Shown here piece after piece: positions 45,201 to 54,115 of a stretch of DNA of 64,000 nt. This DNA comes from an uncultured Parabacteroides sp. Its GTDB lineage: Bacteria > Bacteroidota > Bacteroidia > Bacteroidales > Tannerellaceae. The notes beneath the pieces were generated by a model, which was not told the DNA's origin, did not search any database, and saw only the letters and a list, made by a program, of their open reading frames with translations. Location: contig UQLN01000002.1 of assembly GCA_900541965.1 (NCBI GenBank), forward strand, positions 1 through 64,000. Direction: 5' to 3'. How positions within the stretch are numbered: the stretch's first letter is position 1; each line of letters opens with the position of its first letter. A program made the position numbers and the translations under genes.

Positions 45201-46856
45201 ATGGAAGTACAATTACAGAATAAGACACTCGGACAGTGGATGGAACACTGGGCCGAAACTACCCCGGATAAAGAATACCTGGTATATTCCGACCGTGACC
45301 TGCGTTTCACATGGAAAGAGTTCAATGAACGGGTAGACAGGATGGCGAAAGGAATGCTTTCTATCGGCATTAAGCACGGAACTCATGTGGGTATCTGGGC
45401 CACGAATGTGCCCGACTGGCTGACATTCCTGTATGCCGGTGCCAAAATCGGAGCCGTTTTAGTCACTATAAATACCAACTACAAACAGAACGAACTAGAG
45501 TTTCTGGTTGAAAATGCAGATATACATACGTTATGCATTACCGACGGCGTATTCGATGGAAGCTATATAGATATGGTATACACCATGCTCCCCGAGTTAA
45601 AAGAATCACAACGCGGATACCTGAAAAGTAAACGTTTCCCGGTTTTAAAGAATGTAGTATACATCGGACAGGAGAAATACCGTGGAATGTATAACACGCC
45701 GGAATTACTTTTGCTGGGAGAAAATATCAGTGACGATAAACTGGATGCTGCCAAAAAACTTGTCGATTGCCACGATGTTGTCAATATGCAATATACTTCC
45801 GGTACGACCGGTTTCCCTAAAGGGGTCATGTTGACACATTACAATATCGCAAATAACGGCTTGCTGACCGGCGAACATATGAAATTCACAGCCGCCGACA
45901 AGCTTTGCTGTTGTGTCCCTCTTTTCCACTGTTTCGGTGTTGTACTGGCATCCATGAACGTTCTGACACACGGTTGTACACAGGTTATGGTCGAGAAGTT
46001 TGACCCGCTGGTTGTACTGGCATCCATACATAAAGAACGATGCACGGCACTTTACGGAGTACCCACCATGTTTATTGCCGAGTTGAACCATCCGATGTTC
46101 CCCATGTTCGACCTGACTTCACTCCGGACCGGAATCATGGCCGGCTCGCTCTGCCCGGTAGAACTGATGCGCCAGGTAGAAGAAAAGATGTTCATGCGTG
46201 TAACCAGTGTATACGGGTTAACCGAAGCATCACCTGGTATGACTCATTCCCGTATTGATGATGATGCGGATATACGATATAATACTGTCGGACGTGATTT
46301 CGAATTTACAGAAGTACGTGTTATCGATCCCGAAACAGGCGAAGAATGCCCGGTTGGCGTACAAGGAGAAATGTGTAACCGTGGTTACAATACAATGAAA
46401 GGTTACTACAATAATCCGGCTGCGACCAATGAAGTAATCGATAAAAGCGGCTTTCTTCATAGTGGCGACCTTGGCGTGAAAGATGAAAACGGCAACTACC
46501 GTATCACCGGACGCATTAAGGATATGATTATCCGCGGAGGAGAAAATATCTATCCGCGCGAAATAGAAGAATTCCTTTACCATCTGGAAGGAGTGAAAGA
46601 TGTGCAGGTAGCAGCTGTTCCTTCCAAGAAATACGGGGAAGAAGTCGGCGCCTTTATCATCCTCCATGAAGATGCATCCCTGACAGAAGAAATAGTAAAA
46701 GATTTCTGTCGTGGTAAAATTGCCCGCCACAAAATACCGAAATACATCTTTTTTGTAGATACCTTCCCTATGACAGGAAGCGGTAAAATCCAAAAATTCA
46801 AGCTGAAAGATTTAGGACTGCAATTACTGCTGGAAAAAGGAATCGAACCAGCTTAA
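45201..46856 (+). CDS. AMP-binding acyl-CoA synthetase
   Basis: This 551-residue enzyme forms acyl-adenylates and then acyl-CoA in the cytoplasm. Motifs: MQYTSGTTGFPKGVMLTHYN (about 195-215), VYGLTEASPGMTHS (about 335-350), HSGDLGVKDENGNYRITGRIKDMI with IRGGENIYPREIEEF (about 415-455), and the catalytic lysine in MTGSGKIQKFKL at the C-terminus. It resembles the medium-chain or FadK/FACL class more than acetyl-CoA synthetase. Substrate is not determined. It is cotranscribed with the cupin regulator. Confidence 0.92.
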   Translation: MEVQLQNKTLGQWMEHWAETTPDKEYLVYSDRDLRFTWKEFNERVDRMAKGMLSIGIKHGTHVGIWATNVPDWLTFLYAGAKIGAVLVTINTNYKQNELEFLVENADIHTLCITDGVFDGSYIDMVYTMLPELKESQRGYLKSKRFPVLKNVVYIGQEKYRGMYNTPELLLLGENISDDKLDAAKKLVDCHDVVNMQYTSGTTGFPKGVMLTHYNIANNGLLTGEHMKFTAADKLCCCVPLFHCFGVVLASMNVLTHGCTQVMVEKFDPLVVLASIHKERCTALYGVPTMFIAELNHPMFPMFDLTSLRTGIMAGSLCPVELMRQVEEKMFMRVTSVYGLTEASPGMTHSRIDDDADIRYNTVGRDFEFTEVRVIDPETGEECPVGVQGEMCNRGYNTMKGYYNNPAATNEVIDKSGFLHSGDLGVKDENGNYRITGRIKDMIIRGGENIYPREIEEFLYHLEGVKDVQVAAVPSKKYGEEVGAFIILHEDASLTEEIVKDFCRGKIARHKIPKYIFFVDTFPMTGSGKIQKFKLKDLGLQLLLEKGIEPA

Positions 46857-46858
46857 AG

Positions 46859-46956
46859 AGTTGACAGTTGACAAGTGACAGTTGACAGTTCGCTTCCGGT
46901 ATATAAACTGGTTGAAGCGGGAATAACTGTCAACTGTCACTTGTCAACTGTCAACT
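46859..46956. repeat. Large perfect inverted repeat upstream of ahcY
   Basis: Two 32-base arms (46859-46890 and 46925-46956) are perfect reverse complements built from TTGACAGTTGACA-type direct repeats. The 34-base centre has CGCTTC/GAAGCG (46891-46896 with 46914-46919), which extends the stem with a bulge. More TTGTCAA-type half repeats follow to about 46990. A related structure lies downstream of ahcY. It starts right at the acyl-CoA synthetase stop, so it may act as a terminator. Confidence 0.9.
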
Positions 46957-47064
46957 ACTACCTACTCCTGCCACTTGTCAATTATCAACTGAAAAAACCG
47001 CATTTACTCCGCTCTTTTTCTTACCTTTGTTGCCGAATATTTAAATTAATAATACAATTTAATA

Positions 47065-48483
47065 ATGGTATCTTTATTTCCAACAGATTTGCCATACAAA
47101 GTGGCAGATATGAATCTGGTGGATTTCGGTCGCAAAGAGATTGAAATCGCCGAACACGAAATGCCGGGTCTTATGGCTCTTCGCCAGAAATATGCAGACC
47201 AGAAACCGCTGAAAGGCGCGCGCATCACCGGCTCACTGCACATGACTATCCAGACGGCAGTGTTAATCGAAACATTAGTTGCGTTGGGAGCAGATGTCCG
47301 TTGGGCAAGCTGCAACATCTTCTCCACACAGGACCATGCTGCGGCAGCTATTGCAGCAAGTGGAGTTCCTGTTTTTGCCTGGAAAGGTGAAACACTGGAA
47401 GAATACTGGTGGTGTACTGAAATGGCACTCCGTTTCCCCGGTGGCAAAGGACCGCATATGATTGTAGACGATGGTGGCGATGCCTCCCTGCTGATACATA
47501 TGGGATACCGCGCAGAGAATGATGCAGAAACCATTAACCGTAAAGGCAGCAATCATGAAGAGCAAGTAATTCTGGATACGCTTCACCGCATTCTTGAGGA
47601 AGATAATGCACGCTGGCATCGTACGGTTGCTGAAATGAAAGGTGTTTCCGAAGAAACAACAACAGGCGTACACCGTTTGTACCAGATGATGGAAAGAGGC
47701 GAACTGCTGGTTCCCGCCATCAATGTAAACGACTCTGTTACAAAATCCAAGTTTGACAACCTGTACGGTTGCCGCGAATCGTTGGCAGACGGTATCAAAC
47801 GTGCTACAGATGTTATGATTGCAGGAAAAGTTGTTGTCGTTGCAGGATACGGCGATGTAGGAAAAGGATGTTCACATTCCATGCGTTCATACGGAGCCCG
47901 TGTGTTGGTAACTGAAATTGACCCGATTTGTGCTTTACAGGCAGCCATGGAAGGTTTTGAAGTTACAACGATGGAAGAAGCTGTGAAAGAAGGTAACATC
48001 TTCGTCACGACAACCGGAAACTGCGACATTATCACAATCGAGCATATGTCACAGATGAAAGACCAGGCGATTGTTTGCAACATCGGTCACTTCGATAACG
48101 AAATACAGGTAGAAAAGTTGGTTAACTTCCCGAATATCAAACATACCAATATCAAACCGCAGGTTGATAAATATACATTCCCGACAGGGAACTCTATCTT
48201 CTTGCTGGCAGAAGGTCGTTTGGTTAACCTGGGTTGTGCAACCGGCCACCCTTCTTTCGTAATGAGTAATTCTTTCACGAACCAAGTATTGGCACAGATG
48301 GATTTATGGACAATGCCTTATGAAATAGGTGTATATCGTCTGCCTAAACGTCTGGACGAAGAAGTTGCACGTCTCCACCTTGAACGTATCGGCGTAAAAC
48401 TGAGCAAACTGACACAGAAACAGGCCGATTATATAGGTGTTCCTGTAGAAGGGCCCTATAAAGCGGACCACTACAGATACTAA
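47065..48483 (+). CDS. ahcY: Adenosylhomocysteinase
   Basis: This 472-residue NAD-dependent enzyme splits S-adenosylhomocysteine to adenosine and homocysteine, clearing the product of methyltransferases. The N-terminal substrate domain has ITGSLHMTIQTAVLIETL and SCNIFSTQDHAAAAIA. The Rossmann domain has VVVAGYGDVGKGCSHSMRSY with the GxGxxG fingerprint (about 250-270). The C-terminus KADHYRY is the conserved lysine/tyrosine tail that binds NAD across subunits. A -7 box TACCTTTG is at 47022-47029. The gene is bracketed by two related inverted repeats. Confidence 0.98.
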   Translation: MVSLFPTDLPYKVADMNLVDFGRKEIEIAEHEMPGLMALRQKYADQKPLKGARITGSLHMTIQTAVLIETLVALGADVRWASCNIFSTQDHAAAAIAASGVPVFAWKGETLEEYWWCTEMALRFPGGKGPHMIVDDGGDASLLIHMGYRAENDAETINRKGSNHEEQVILDTLHRILEEDNARWHRTVAEMKGVSEETTTGVHRLYQMMERGELLVPAINVNDSVTKSKFDNLYGCRESLADGIKRATDVMIAGKVVVVAGYGDVGKGCSHSMRSYGARVLVTEIDPICALQAAMEGFEVTTMEEAVKEGNIFVTTTGNCDIITIEHMSQMKDQAIVCNIGHFDNEIQVEKLVNFPNIKHTNIKPQVDKYTFPTGNSIFLLAEGRLVNLGCATGHPSFVMSNSFTNQVLAQMDLWTMPYEIGVYRLPKRLDEEVARLHLERIGVKLSKLTQKQADYIGVPVEGPYKADHYRY

Positions 48484-48486
48484 TTC

Positions 48487-48595
48487 AGGTGACAGGTGAC
48501 AATTGACAGGTGACAGTCAGGCTTCGCGTCCGATATACAAAATCGGTTGAAAGCTGAAGAATTGTCAACTGTCATTTGCTACTTGTCAACTGCTA
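48487..48595. repeat. Second, diverged inverted repeat downstream of ahcY
   Basis: Imperfect arms of CAGGTGACA/TTGACAGTTG-type repeats (about 48487-48519 and 48561-48594) flank a centre with CCGAT-N7-ATCGG. The centre, GCTTC...ATATACAAAATCGGTTGAAAGC, resembles the centre of the repeat at 46859, with paired changes that keep the small stem. It separates ahcY from the heptose operon. Confidence 0.8.
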
Positions 48596-48607
48596 ACCGA
48601 TTTCGCG

Positions 48608-49399
48608 ATGCAGAAAAGACATTCCGACAGGGTTTTATACTTTAGGGAGCAAGCCTATACCACTCAAAAATACGTTATCCCTTTTATAGAAAAGCATCAT
48701 CCAATAACAGCCGAAACCACAGTGCTTGAGATTGGGTGTGGCGAAGGGGGTAATATTCAACCATTTCTGGATTTAGGTTGCAAGGTAACCGGTATCGACC
48801 TCAATGGTGTACAAATAGAGAAAGCCAAAGATTTTTATGCCAACCACCCTAATTACTTGAACCTTTCACTGATTTGCCGGGATATTTACCAGGTAACCGA
48901 CCTGGATGAAACTTTCGATATTATCATTATTCGCGATGTCATCGAACATATCCCCAACCAGGAAAGATTTCTTCCTTTTATTAAACGTTTTCTAAATCCC
49001 CGGGGTGTTATTTTTGTAGCATTTCCTCCCTGGCAAAACCCATTCGGAGGACATCAACAAATTTGCAGTAATAAGTATTTATCCCATCTCCCGTGGATAC
49101 ATTTGCTTCCTCGCAGTTTATATAAAAAATTGCTGGAATGGGGAGGTATAAATCCGAATGAACTATTGGAAATTAAGGATACCGGGATTTCCCTCGAACG
49201 CTATTTATCCATTGTAAACAAAGAACAATACAATATAAAAGAAGAGGTACTCTATTTCATCAATCCTAATTATGAAATAAAGTTCGGGCTCCGTCCCCGC
49301 GAATTATGGAAACTATTAAATATTCCCTATATTCGTAATTTCTATACGACATGCGGATATTATTTATTAGACCTGAAAACAGAACAAAATGATTTATAG
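48608..49399 (+). CDS. Class I SAM-dependent methyltransferase
   Basis: This 263-residue protein has the SAM-binding motif VLEIGCGEGGNIQPFLDLG (about 38-56), motif II ITGIDLNGVQ region and IIIIRDVIEHIPNQE (about 110-125), the arrangement of UbiE/COQ5-type Methyltransf_11 or 23 domains. The C-terminal 100 residues are a family-specific extension with aromatic residues. It is the first gene of the heptose operon and overlaps the kinase by 11 bases, so it probably methylates a sugar or glycolipid precursor of the same pathway. The acceptor is not known. Confidence 0.85.
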   Translation: MQKRHSDRVLYFREQAYTTQKYVIPFIEKHHPITAETTVLEIGCGEGGNIQPFLDLGCKVTGIDLNGVQIEKAKDFYANHPNYLNLSLICRDIYQVTDLDETFDIIIIRDVIEHIPNQERFLPFIKRFLNPRGVIFVAFPPWQNPFGGHQQICSNKYLSHLPWIHLLPRSLYKKLLEWGGINPNELLEIKDTGISLERYLSIVNKEQYNIKEEVLYFINPNYEIKFGLRPRELWKLLNIPYIRNFYTTCGYYLLDLKTEQNDL

Positions 49400-50426
49400 G
49401 AGTAAAGCGCCATTCCGGCTGGGTATTGCAGGAGGAGGAACAGATGTTTCTCCTTATTCCGACATCTATGGAGGAGCCATACTGAATGTCACTATTAATT
49501 TATATGCCCATGCGACTATCCGCCCTTTGGACAACGGCAAAATCAGATTTGTACATATAAACGATAATATAGTAGAAGAATTTGATGCAATAAGCCAGCT
49601 TCCCCTCGAAGGGCCTTTGGTATTGCAACATGGTATTTATAATTCCATCGTTGCCCGGCACAATAACGGTAAACCACTCTCTTTTGAACTGATTACCAGT
49701 ATGGACGTTCCTTCCGGTTCCGGGCTGGGAACTTCATCCACATTAGTCGTTTCCATCCTCGGTGCATTTACCGAATGGCTTAAACTGCCTCTCGGACGCT
49801 ATGATATAGCTCATTATGCCTATGAAATAGAACGTATAGACCTGCAAATGGCTGGAGGGAAACAAGACCAGTATGCAGCCACTTTCGGAGGTGTCAATTT
49901 TATGGAGTTTCTGGAAAACGACCGCGTAATTGTAAATCCCCTGCGAATTAATGATGATATTTTACAGGAATGGGCGATGAATACCGTCCTGTTTTATACA
50001 AACAAACAACGCTGTTCCTCTAAAATCATTGAAGAACAGGCAGAGAATGTAAAGAGACAAAACCTGGACTCGCTGGAAGCCATGCACAATGTTAAGAAAG
50101 AGGCATTCCGTATGAAAAACTGCTTATTGCGTGACGAGTTATGGGAATTAGGAAAAGCCCTGAACTCGAGCTGGAACAACAAAAAGAAAATGGCCCGTCA
50201 TATCTCCAACGAGTTTATCGACCATATTTATGAAACGGCTATAGCCAATGGTGCTTTAGGCGGTAAAATCTCCGGAGCGGGAGGAGGAGGTTTTATGTTC
50301 TTCTATTGTCCCGGTAATACCTGTTACAAGGTTTCCGAGGCGTTGACAAACCTCAATATCGGTAATGTAAAGTATTTCGAATTTTGCAAAAGAGGACTTA
50401 TAACATGGACTATAAAGGAATCATAA
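49389..50426 (+). CDS. hddA: GHMP-type heptose 7-phosphate kinase, HddA-like
   Basis: This 345-residue sugar kinase of the GHMP superfamily is most like D-glycero-alpha-D-manno-heptose 7-phosphate kinase. It opens with SKAPFRLGIAGGGTDVSPYSD, typical of HddA. The phosphate-binding motif is VPSGSGLGTSSTLVVSILG (about 112-130) and motif 3 is GGKISGAGGGGFMFFYC (about 300). The reaction would give heptose 1,7-bisphosphate for GmhB. Neighbours gmhA, hddC-like and gmhB in the same overlapping operon make this the GDP-heptose branch, rather than the HldE/ADP-heptose one. Confidence 0.88.
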   Translation: MIYRSKAPFRLGIAGGGTDVSPYSDIYGGAILNVTINLYAHATIRPLDNGKIRFVHINDNIVEEFDAISQLPLEGPLVLQHGIYNSIVARHNNGKPLSFELITSMDVPSGSGLGTSSTLVVSILGAFTEWLKLPLGRYDIAHYAYEIERIDLQMAGGKQDQYAATFGGVNFMEFLENDRVIVNPLRINDDILQEWAMNTVLFYTNKQRCSSKIIEEQAENVKRQNLDSLEAMHNVKKEAFRMKNCLLRDELWELGKALNSSWNNKKKMARHISNEFIDHIYETAIANGALGGKISGAGGGGFMFFYCPGNTCYKVSEALTNLNIGNVKYFEFCKRGLITWTIKES

Positions 50427-50989
50427 AAGACAGGCTGTTACAGCATCAGGAAATAATCCGGCAAATCATGGCCGATCCGCAGTTGCACACTGCAATTAAT
50501 GACGCTGTAGAAACGATTATTACCTGTTTCAAATACGGTGGTAAAGTTTATTTTTGCGGAAACGGAGGCAGTGCCGCCGATGCCCAGCACCTTGCTGCTG
50601 AATTTTCCGGTAAATTTTATATCGACCGGAGAGTGCTGCCATCCGAAGCCTTGCATTGCAACACTTCATATCTGACTGCCGTAGGTAACGACTATTCATT
50701 CGATATTATTTATGCCCGCCTGATGTCCGGGCTTGGTAAACCGGGAGATGTATTAGTAGGTCTTTCTACTTCAGGGAACTCAACCAATATTGTCAAGGCC
50801 TTTGAGGTATGTAAAGAAAAAGGAATTACAACGATTGCCTTTACCGGCAGAAGCGGAGGAGAATTAAAATCCAAAGCAGGTATCCTGATTAATGTTCCTT
50901 CAAGCGACACACCACGCATACAAGAAGGGCATATCACTATCGGACACATCATTTGTGAACTGGTTGAGGCAGCAATCTTTGATAAATAA
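50405..50989 (+). CDS. gmhA: Phosphoheptose isomerase
   Basis: The product has 194 residues from ATG 50405, inside the last codons of the kinase (22-base overlap). It is a SIS-domain isomerase that converts sedoheptulose 7-phosphate to D-glycero-D-manno-heptose 7-phosphate. Motifs: YFCGNGGSAADAQHLAAEFS (about 50-70) with the zinc-binding His, VGLSTSGNSTNIVKAFE (about 118-134), and TIGHIICELVE near the end. Length fits GmhA. It supplies the substrate of the preceding kinase. Confidence 0.94.
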   Translation: MDYKGIIKDRLLQHQEIIRQIMADPQLHTAINDAVETIITCFKYGGKVYFCGNGGSAADAQHLAAEFSGKFYIDRRVLPSEALHCNTSYLTAVGNDYSFDIIYARLMSGLGKPGDVLVGLSTSGNSTNIVKAFEVCKEKGITTIAFTGRSGGELKSKAGILINVPSSDTPRIQEGHITIGHIICELVEAAIFDK

Positions 50990-50993
50990 GAAA

Positions 50994-51698
50994 ATGGAAT
51001 GTATCATATTGGCAGGAGGAATGGGAACGCGTTTACAAAGCGTCGTCTCGGATGTTCCTAAATGTATGGCCCCGGTAGCCGGCAGACCATTCCTCCATTA
51101 TTTATTGGAAACATTGGAGCAAAACGGCTTCACCCATGTCATATTATCACTCGGATACAAACACGAAGTGATAGGAGAATGGATAAAAGGATTTCAAACG
51201 TCCCTGCAAATCAGTTCTGTCATAGAGAAACAGCCTTTAGGAACCGGCGGAGCTGTAAAGTTCGCTTTATCCCAAGCGAACCAAGAAGAAGTCTTCATTT
51301 TAAACGGGGATACATTCCTGGGAATTGATTATCCTGAAATGCTTGCAATACACCGGGATACACAGGCAAAAGCGACTCTTGCCTTGAAAAAAATGACAAA
51401 TTTCGACCGCTACGGACTGGTTGAAACAGATTGTCAAACCCATAAAATCAATGCTTTTAGAGAGAAGCAATTCTGTGAATCCGGATTAATAAACGGAGGG
51501 GTGTACCTGATAAACAGGAAAGAGCTACGGGAATATCCGGAAAAATTCTCTTTAGAAAAAGACTTTTTTGAAACAATAGTGCCATCCGGTGGATTATCAG
51601 GATACATATCCGATGGGTATTTTATTGATATTGGCATACCTGCTGATTATTCACAGGCTCAAATCGATTTCAGGGATGGGAAATATAAAACATTATAA
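50994..51698 (+). CDS. hddC: Sugar 1-phosphate nucleotidyltransferase, HddC-like
   Basis: The product has 234 residues from ATG 50994, four bases after gmhA. The N-terminal pyrophosphorylase motif ILAGGMGTRLQSVVSDVPKC with K-P-like MAPVAGRPF, and the metal site ILNGDTFLGID, mark a nucleotidyltransferase. The C-terminus FIDIGIPADYSQAQ is typical of the HddC/mannose-1-phosphate guanylyltransferase group. In context it should join heptose 1-phosphate to GTP, yielding GDP-heptose; the choice of GTP over other nucleotides is inferred from the HddA neighbour. Confidence 0.86.
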   Translation: MECIILAGGMGTRLQSVVSDVPKCMAPVAGRPFLHYLLETLEQNGFTHVILSLGYKHEVIGEWIKGFQTSLQISSVIEKQPLGTGGAVKFALSQANQEEVFILNGDTFLGIDYPEMLAIHRDTQAKATLALKKMTNFDRYGLVETDCQTHKINAFREKQFCESGLINGGVYLINRKELREYPEKFSLEKDFFETIVPSGGLSGYISDGYFIDIGIPADYSQAQIDFRDGKYKTL

Positions 51699-52233
51699 TA
51701 CACTGTTTCTGGACCGCGACGGGGTTATCAACCGGCAACGTCCGAATGATTATGTGAAATCACCTGAAGAGTTTATCTTTATCGAAGGGGTAACTGAGGC
51801 TCTGAAATTGCTTGCACCACTTTTCTCCCATATTCTGATTGTGACTAATCAACGGGGCGTAGGACGCGGGCTGATGACAGAAGAAAATTTGGGAACTATC
51901 CATCGCCAAATGCTTGAAACCATACAAAACAACGGAGGAAGAATAGATAAAATATATGTTTGTACAGAAACAGACTCCCATAATCCAAACAGAAAACCGA
52001 ATCCAGGCATGGCTATGCAGGCACTACAGGATTTCCCCGATATTGACTTTTCCCAAAGTTTACTTGCAGGAGACAGCCTGTCCGATATTGAATTTGCCAA
52101 CAACGCACATATTCCGGCTGTCTTAATTGGCAATAAATATAAGGAAGAAGAACTTGCCGGGCTAAGAATTTACAGACATTATCCGGATTTGCTTACCTTT
52201 GCAACTGAAATTAATAAGGAATTACATTTATGA
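51676..52233 (+). CDS. gmhB: Heptose 1,7-bisphosphate phosphatase
   Basis: The product has 185 residues from ATG 51676, overlapping the nucleotidyltransferase by 23 bases. It is a HAD-superfamily phosphatase with motif I LFLDRDGVINRQRPNDY, motif II IVTNQRGVGRGLM, motif III RKPNPGMAMQA and motif IV LLAGDSLSDIEFA. The usual four-ligand zinc loop of GmhB (CxH...CxC) is reduced to VCTETDSHNPNRKPNPG, with one cysteine, so a structural zinc is doubtful. It removes the C7 phosphate before nucleotidyl transfer. Confidence 0.92.
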   Translation: MGNIKHYNTLFLDRDGVINRQRPNDYVKSPEEFIFIEGVTEALKLLAPLFSHILIVTNQRGVGRGLMTEENLGTIHRQMLETIQNNGGRIDKIYVCTETDSHNPNRKPNPGMAMQALQDFPDIDFSQSLLAGDSLSDIEFANNAHIPAVLIGNKYKEEELAGLRIYRHYPDLLTFATEINKELHL

Positions 52234-53348
52234 AAATTGCATATCTTTCTACTTTCTATCCTTTTCGCGGAGGAATTGCACAATTCAACGCTAATTTATA
52301 TGAAGCACTCGGAAAAGAACATGAAGTACTTCCTTTTACCTTCAAAAGACAATATCCGGATTTCCTCTTCCCGGGAAAGACTCAATATGTAACAGCAGAA
52401 GACAATGCGGTTATCATAAACAGCATCCCTGTATTGGACACTGCCAACCCTTTGACTTATCTCAGCGCTGCCAACCGCATAGCCAAAGAAAAGCCGGATG
52501 TGCTGGTTATGAAATACTGGATGTCTTATTTCGCTCCTTCCTTGGGTACAGTAGCACACAAGCTTAAAAAACAAGGATGTAAAGTAATTACTGTACTGGA
52601 TAACGTAATCCCCCACGAACAGAAGTTCTTTGATAAACCGCTGACTACATGGTTTCTGAAACAAAATAGCGGTTTTATTGCAATGAGTGAGTCCGTACAA
52701 AAGGATTTACTGGCTCTGCGTCCGGATGCACCGCATCTGTTAAAACCCCATCCTTTATATAATCACTTCGGTGATAAAGTAGAGGTTACCGAAGCCAGAA
52801 AAACATTAGGCATAGATACGGATAAAAAGACCCTTTTGTTCTTCGGGCTGATACGCGACTATAAAGGTTTGGATTTATTGATCGAAGCAGTAAACCGGTT
52901 GGATGACAGTTACCAACTAATCATTGCCGGAGAAAGCTATGGCAGCTTCGATAAGTATACCGAGCAAATAAAAAATATCCGCAATCCGGAACGTGTCAAA
53001 GTATTCAACCGCTATATCAGCGACAATGAAGTTCCTTTATTTTTCTCTGCGGCAGATGTCTGCGTTTTGCCCTATCGCTCGGCAACCCAAAGCGGCATTA
53101 CTTCTATTGCTTTCCATTTCGAACTGCCTCTGATTGCAACTAACACTGGTGGGCTAAGTGAAAACATTGAAAAACCGGGAGCCGGACTCATGGTACCGGA
53201 AATAAATGCAGGTGACATAGCTAAAACTATCCAAGCTTTTTATAACAAGAATCGTCAGGTCTTCGTCTCCAATATTCAAAAGGAGAAGGCCCTGTTAACC
53301 TGGGAGAATTTTTCAGAAGCGCTTATCTCTTTCTCTAAACAACTCTAA
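52230..53348 (+). CDS. Glycosyltransferase of family GT4 type
   Basis: This 372-residue GT-B fold enzyme overlaps gmhB by four bases. The N-terminus MKIAYLSTFYPFRGGIAQFNANLY has the acceptor-domain glycine loop. The donor domain carries TLLFFGLIRDYKGLDLLIEAV (about 205-225) and LPYRSATQSGITSIAFHFELPLIATNTGGL in pieces, with the nucleotide-sugar site near 285-310. As the last gene of the operon it is likely to use the heptose or another sugar on a surface glycan. Cytoplasmic, possibly membrane-associated. Linkage and acceptor are unknown. Confidence 0.88.
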   Translation: MKIAYLSTFYPFRGGIAQFNANLYEALGKEHEVLPFTFKRQYPDFLFPGKTQYVTAEDNAVIINSIPVLDTANPLTYLSAANRIAKEKPDVLVMKYWMSYFAPSLGTVAHKLKKQGCKVITVLDNVIPHEQKFFDKPLTTWFLKQNSGFIAMSESVQKDLLALRPDAPHLLKPHPLYNHFGDKVEVTEARKTLGIDTDKKTLLFFGLIRDYKGLDLLIEAVNRLDDSYQLIIAGESYGSFDKYTEQIKNIRNPERVKVFNRYISDNEVPLFFSAADVCVLPYRSATQSGITSIAFHFELPLIATNTGGLSENIEKPGAGLMVPEINAGDIAKTIQAFYNKNRQVFVSNIQKEKALLTWENFSEALISFSKQL

Positions 53349-53384
53349 ATATCAGTCACATACGCATATAGCCTCACTATCTGC

Positions 53385-53450
53385 ACAAAACGTATTCGTT
53401 GCCTGTGTATATAATTCTCATAATACACACAGGCAACGAATACGTTTTGT
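53385..53450. terminator. Perfect 24-bp inverted repeat after the heptose operon
   Basis: Arms of 24 bases (53385-53408 and 53427-53450) are perfect reverse complements around an 18-base centre. The arm contains CGTATTCGTTGCCTGTGT. There is no T tract beyond the stem, but the plus-strand right arm ends TTTTGT. It is 36 bases past the glycosyltransferase stop. A terminator is the simplest reading. Confidence 0.6.
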
Positions 53451-54115
53451 ACAATAATATTTGATTCTAATCCAGTAGAGTTAATAACTTATCATTTTTG
53501 TTTGGTCCATACCTCATTTATTCATAGTTAGCGGGTAGAAAAAAGAGACTGTAAATACGATAAAATCACCATAGTTTTAGTAGAACTCATTACTATTTTT
53601 GTTTTTTCATGCATAAATCGACTATCTAAGACTGCTTATACCTTACGAAAACCTAACAGTGTTTATCGATTGTTAAATAATTCATCGCGTAAAATTATAT
53701 AATTTATCCAAATATAAAAGTTAAAGACGGTATTTTTTTTGCTTTTTGCTCAAAAATATATTTGAAAAGGATAAAAAAAGCATCTATAAGAGCTAAAGTA
53801 ATTATTTCATGGGGTTAAGAATAATCATATTGCCACTACCTAAAAAATCATTCTGATTCATTTTACAGACTTATCGAGTCATTTATCTACATTAGATTTA
53901 GTGTACATGCACTTTTAAGGAAATTACCACCATTCTTATAAATACAATATTTTCAAATATTGAGTTAAACACCCAAAATCTATAATTTCTTTTAAGATCT
54001 CGACTATGACAATATTTTACAAATATCCCTCTTTTTTTTACTTAGTTCTACTAAGACTATGGCATATGAGACGTTGCATTATTTCAATTTAGTCGAATCT
54101 ATAAGAATGTGTATT
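53451..54115 (+). promoter_or_regulatory. Long AT-rich leader of the second susC gene
   Basis: No gene is supported in these 665 bases. A -7 box TATTTTTG is at 53594-53601, which would give a leader of about 500 bases. A closer promoter matching TAnnTTTG is not evident. No sigma factor, anti-sigma factor or site-specific recombinase is next to it. Confidence 0.4.

Noticed and set aside
46230..46793. Minus-strand open frame of 187 codons inside the acyl-CoA synthetase gene
   Set aside because: Shadow of the real gene; composition is not protein-like.
47046..47552. Minus-strand open frame of 168 codons inside ahcY
   Set aside because: It is antisense to a conserved enzyme; no promoter or motif.
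46859..48595. A composite transposon around ahcY
   Set aside because: No transposase is visible and the two repeats are too diverged to be active ends.
53385..53450. Invertible promoter of the type seen at Bacteroides capsule loci
   Set aside because: The spacer is only 18 bases, too short to hold a promoter, and no invertase gene is adjacent.
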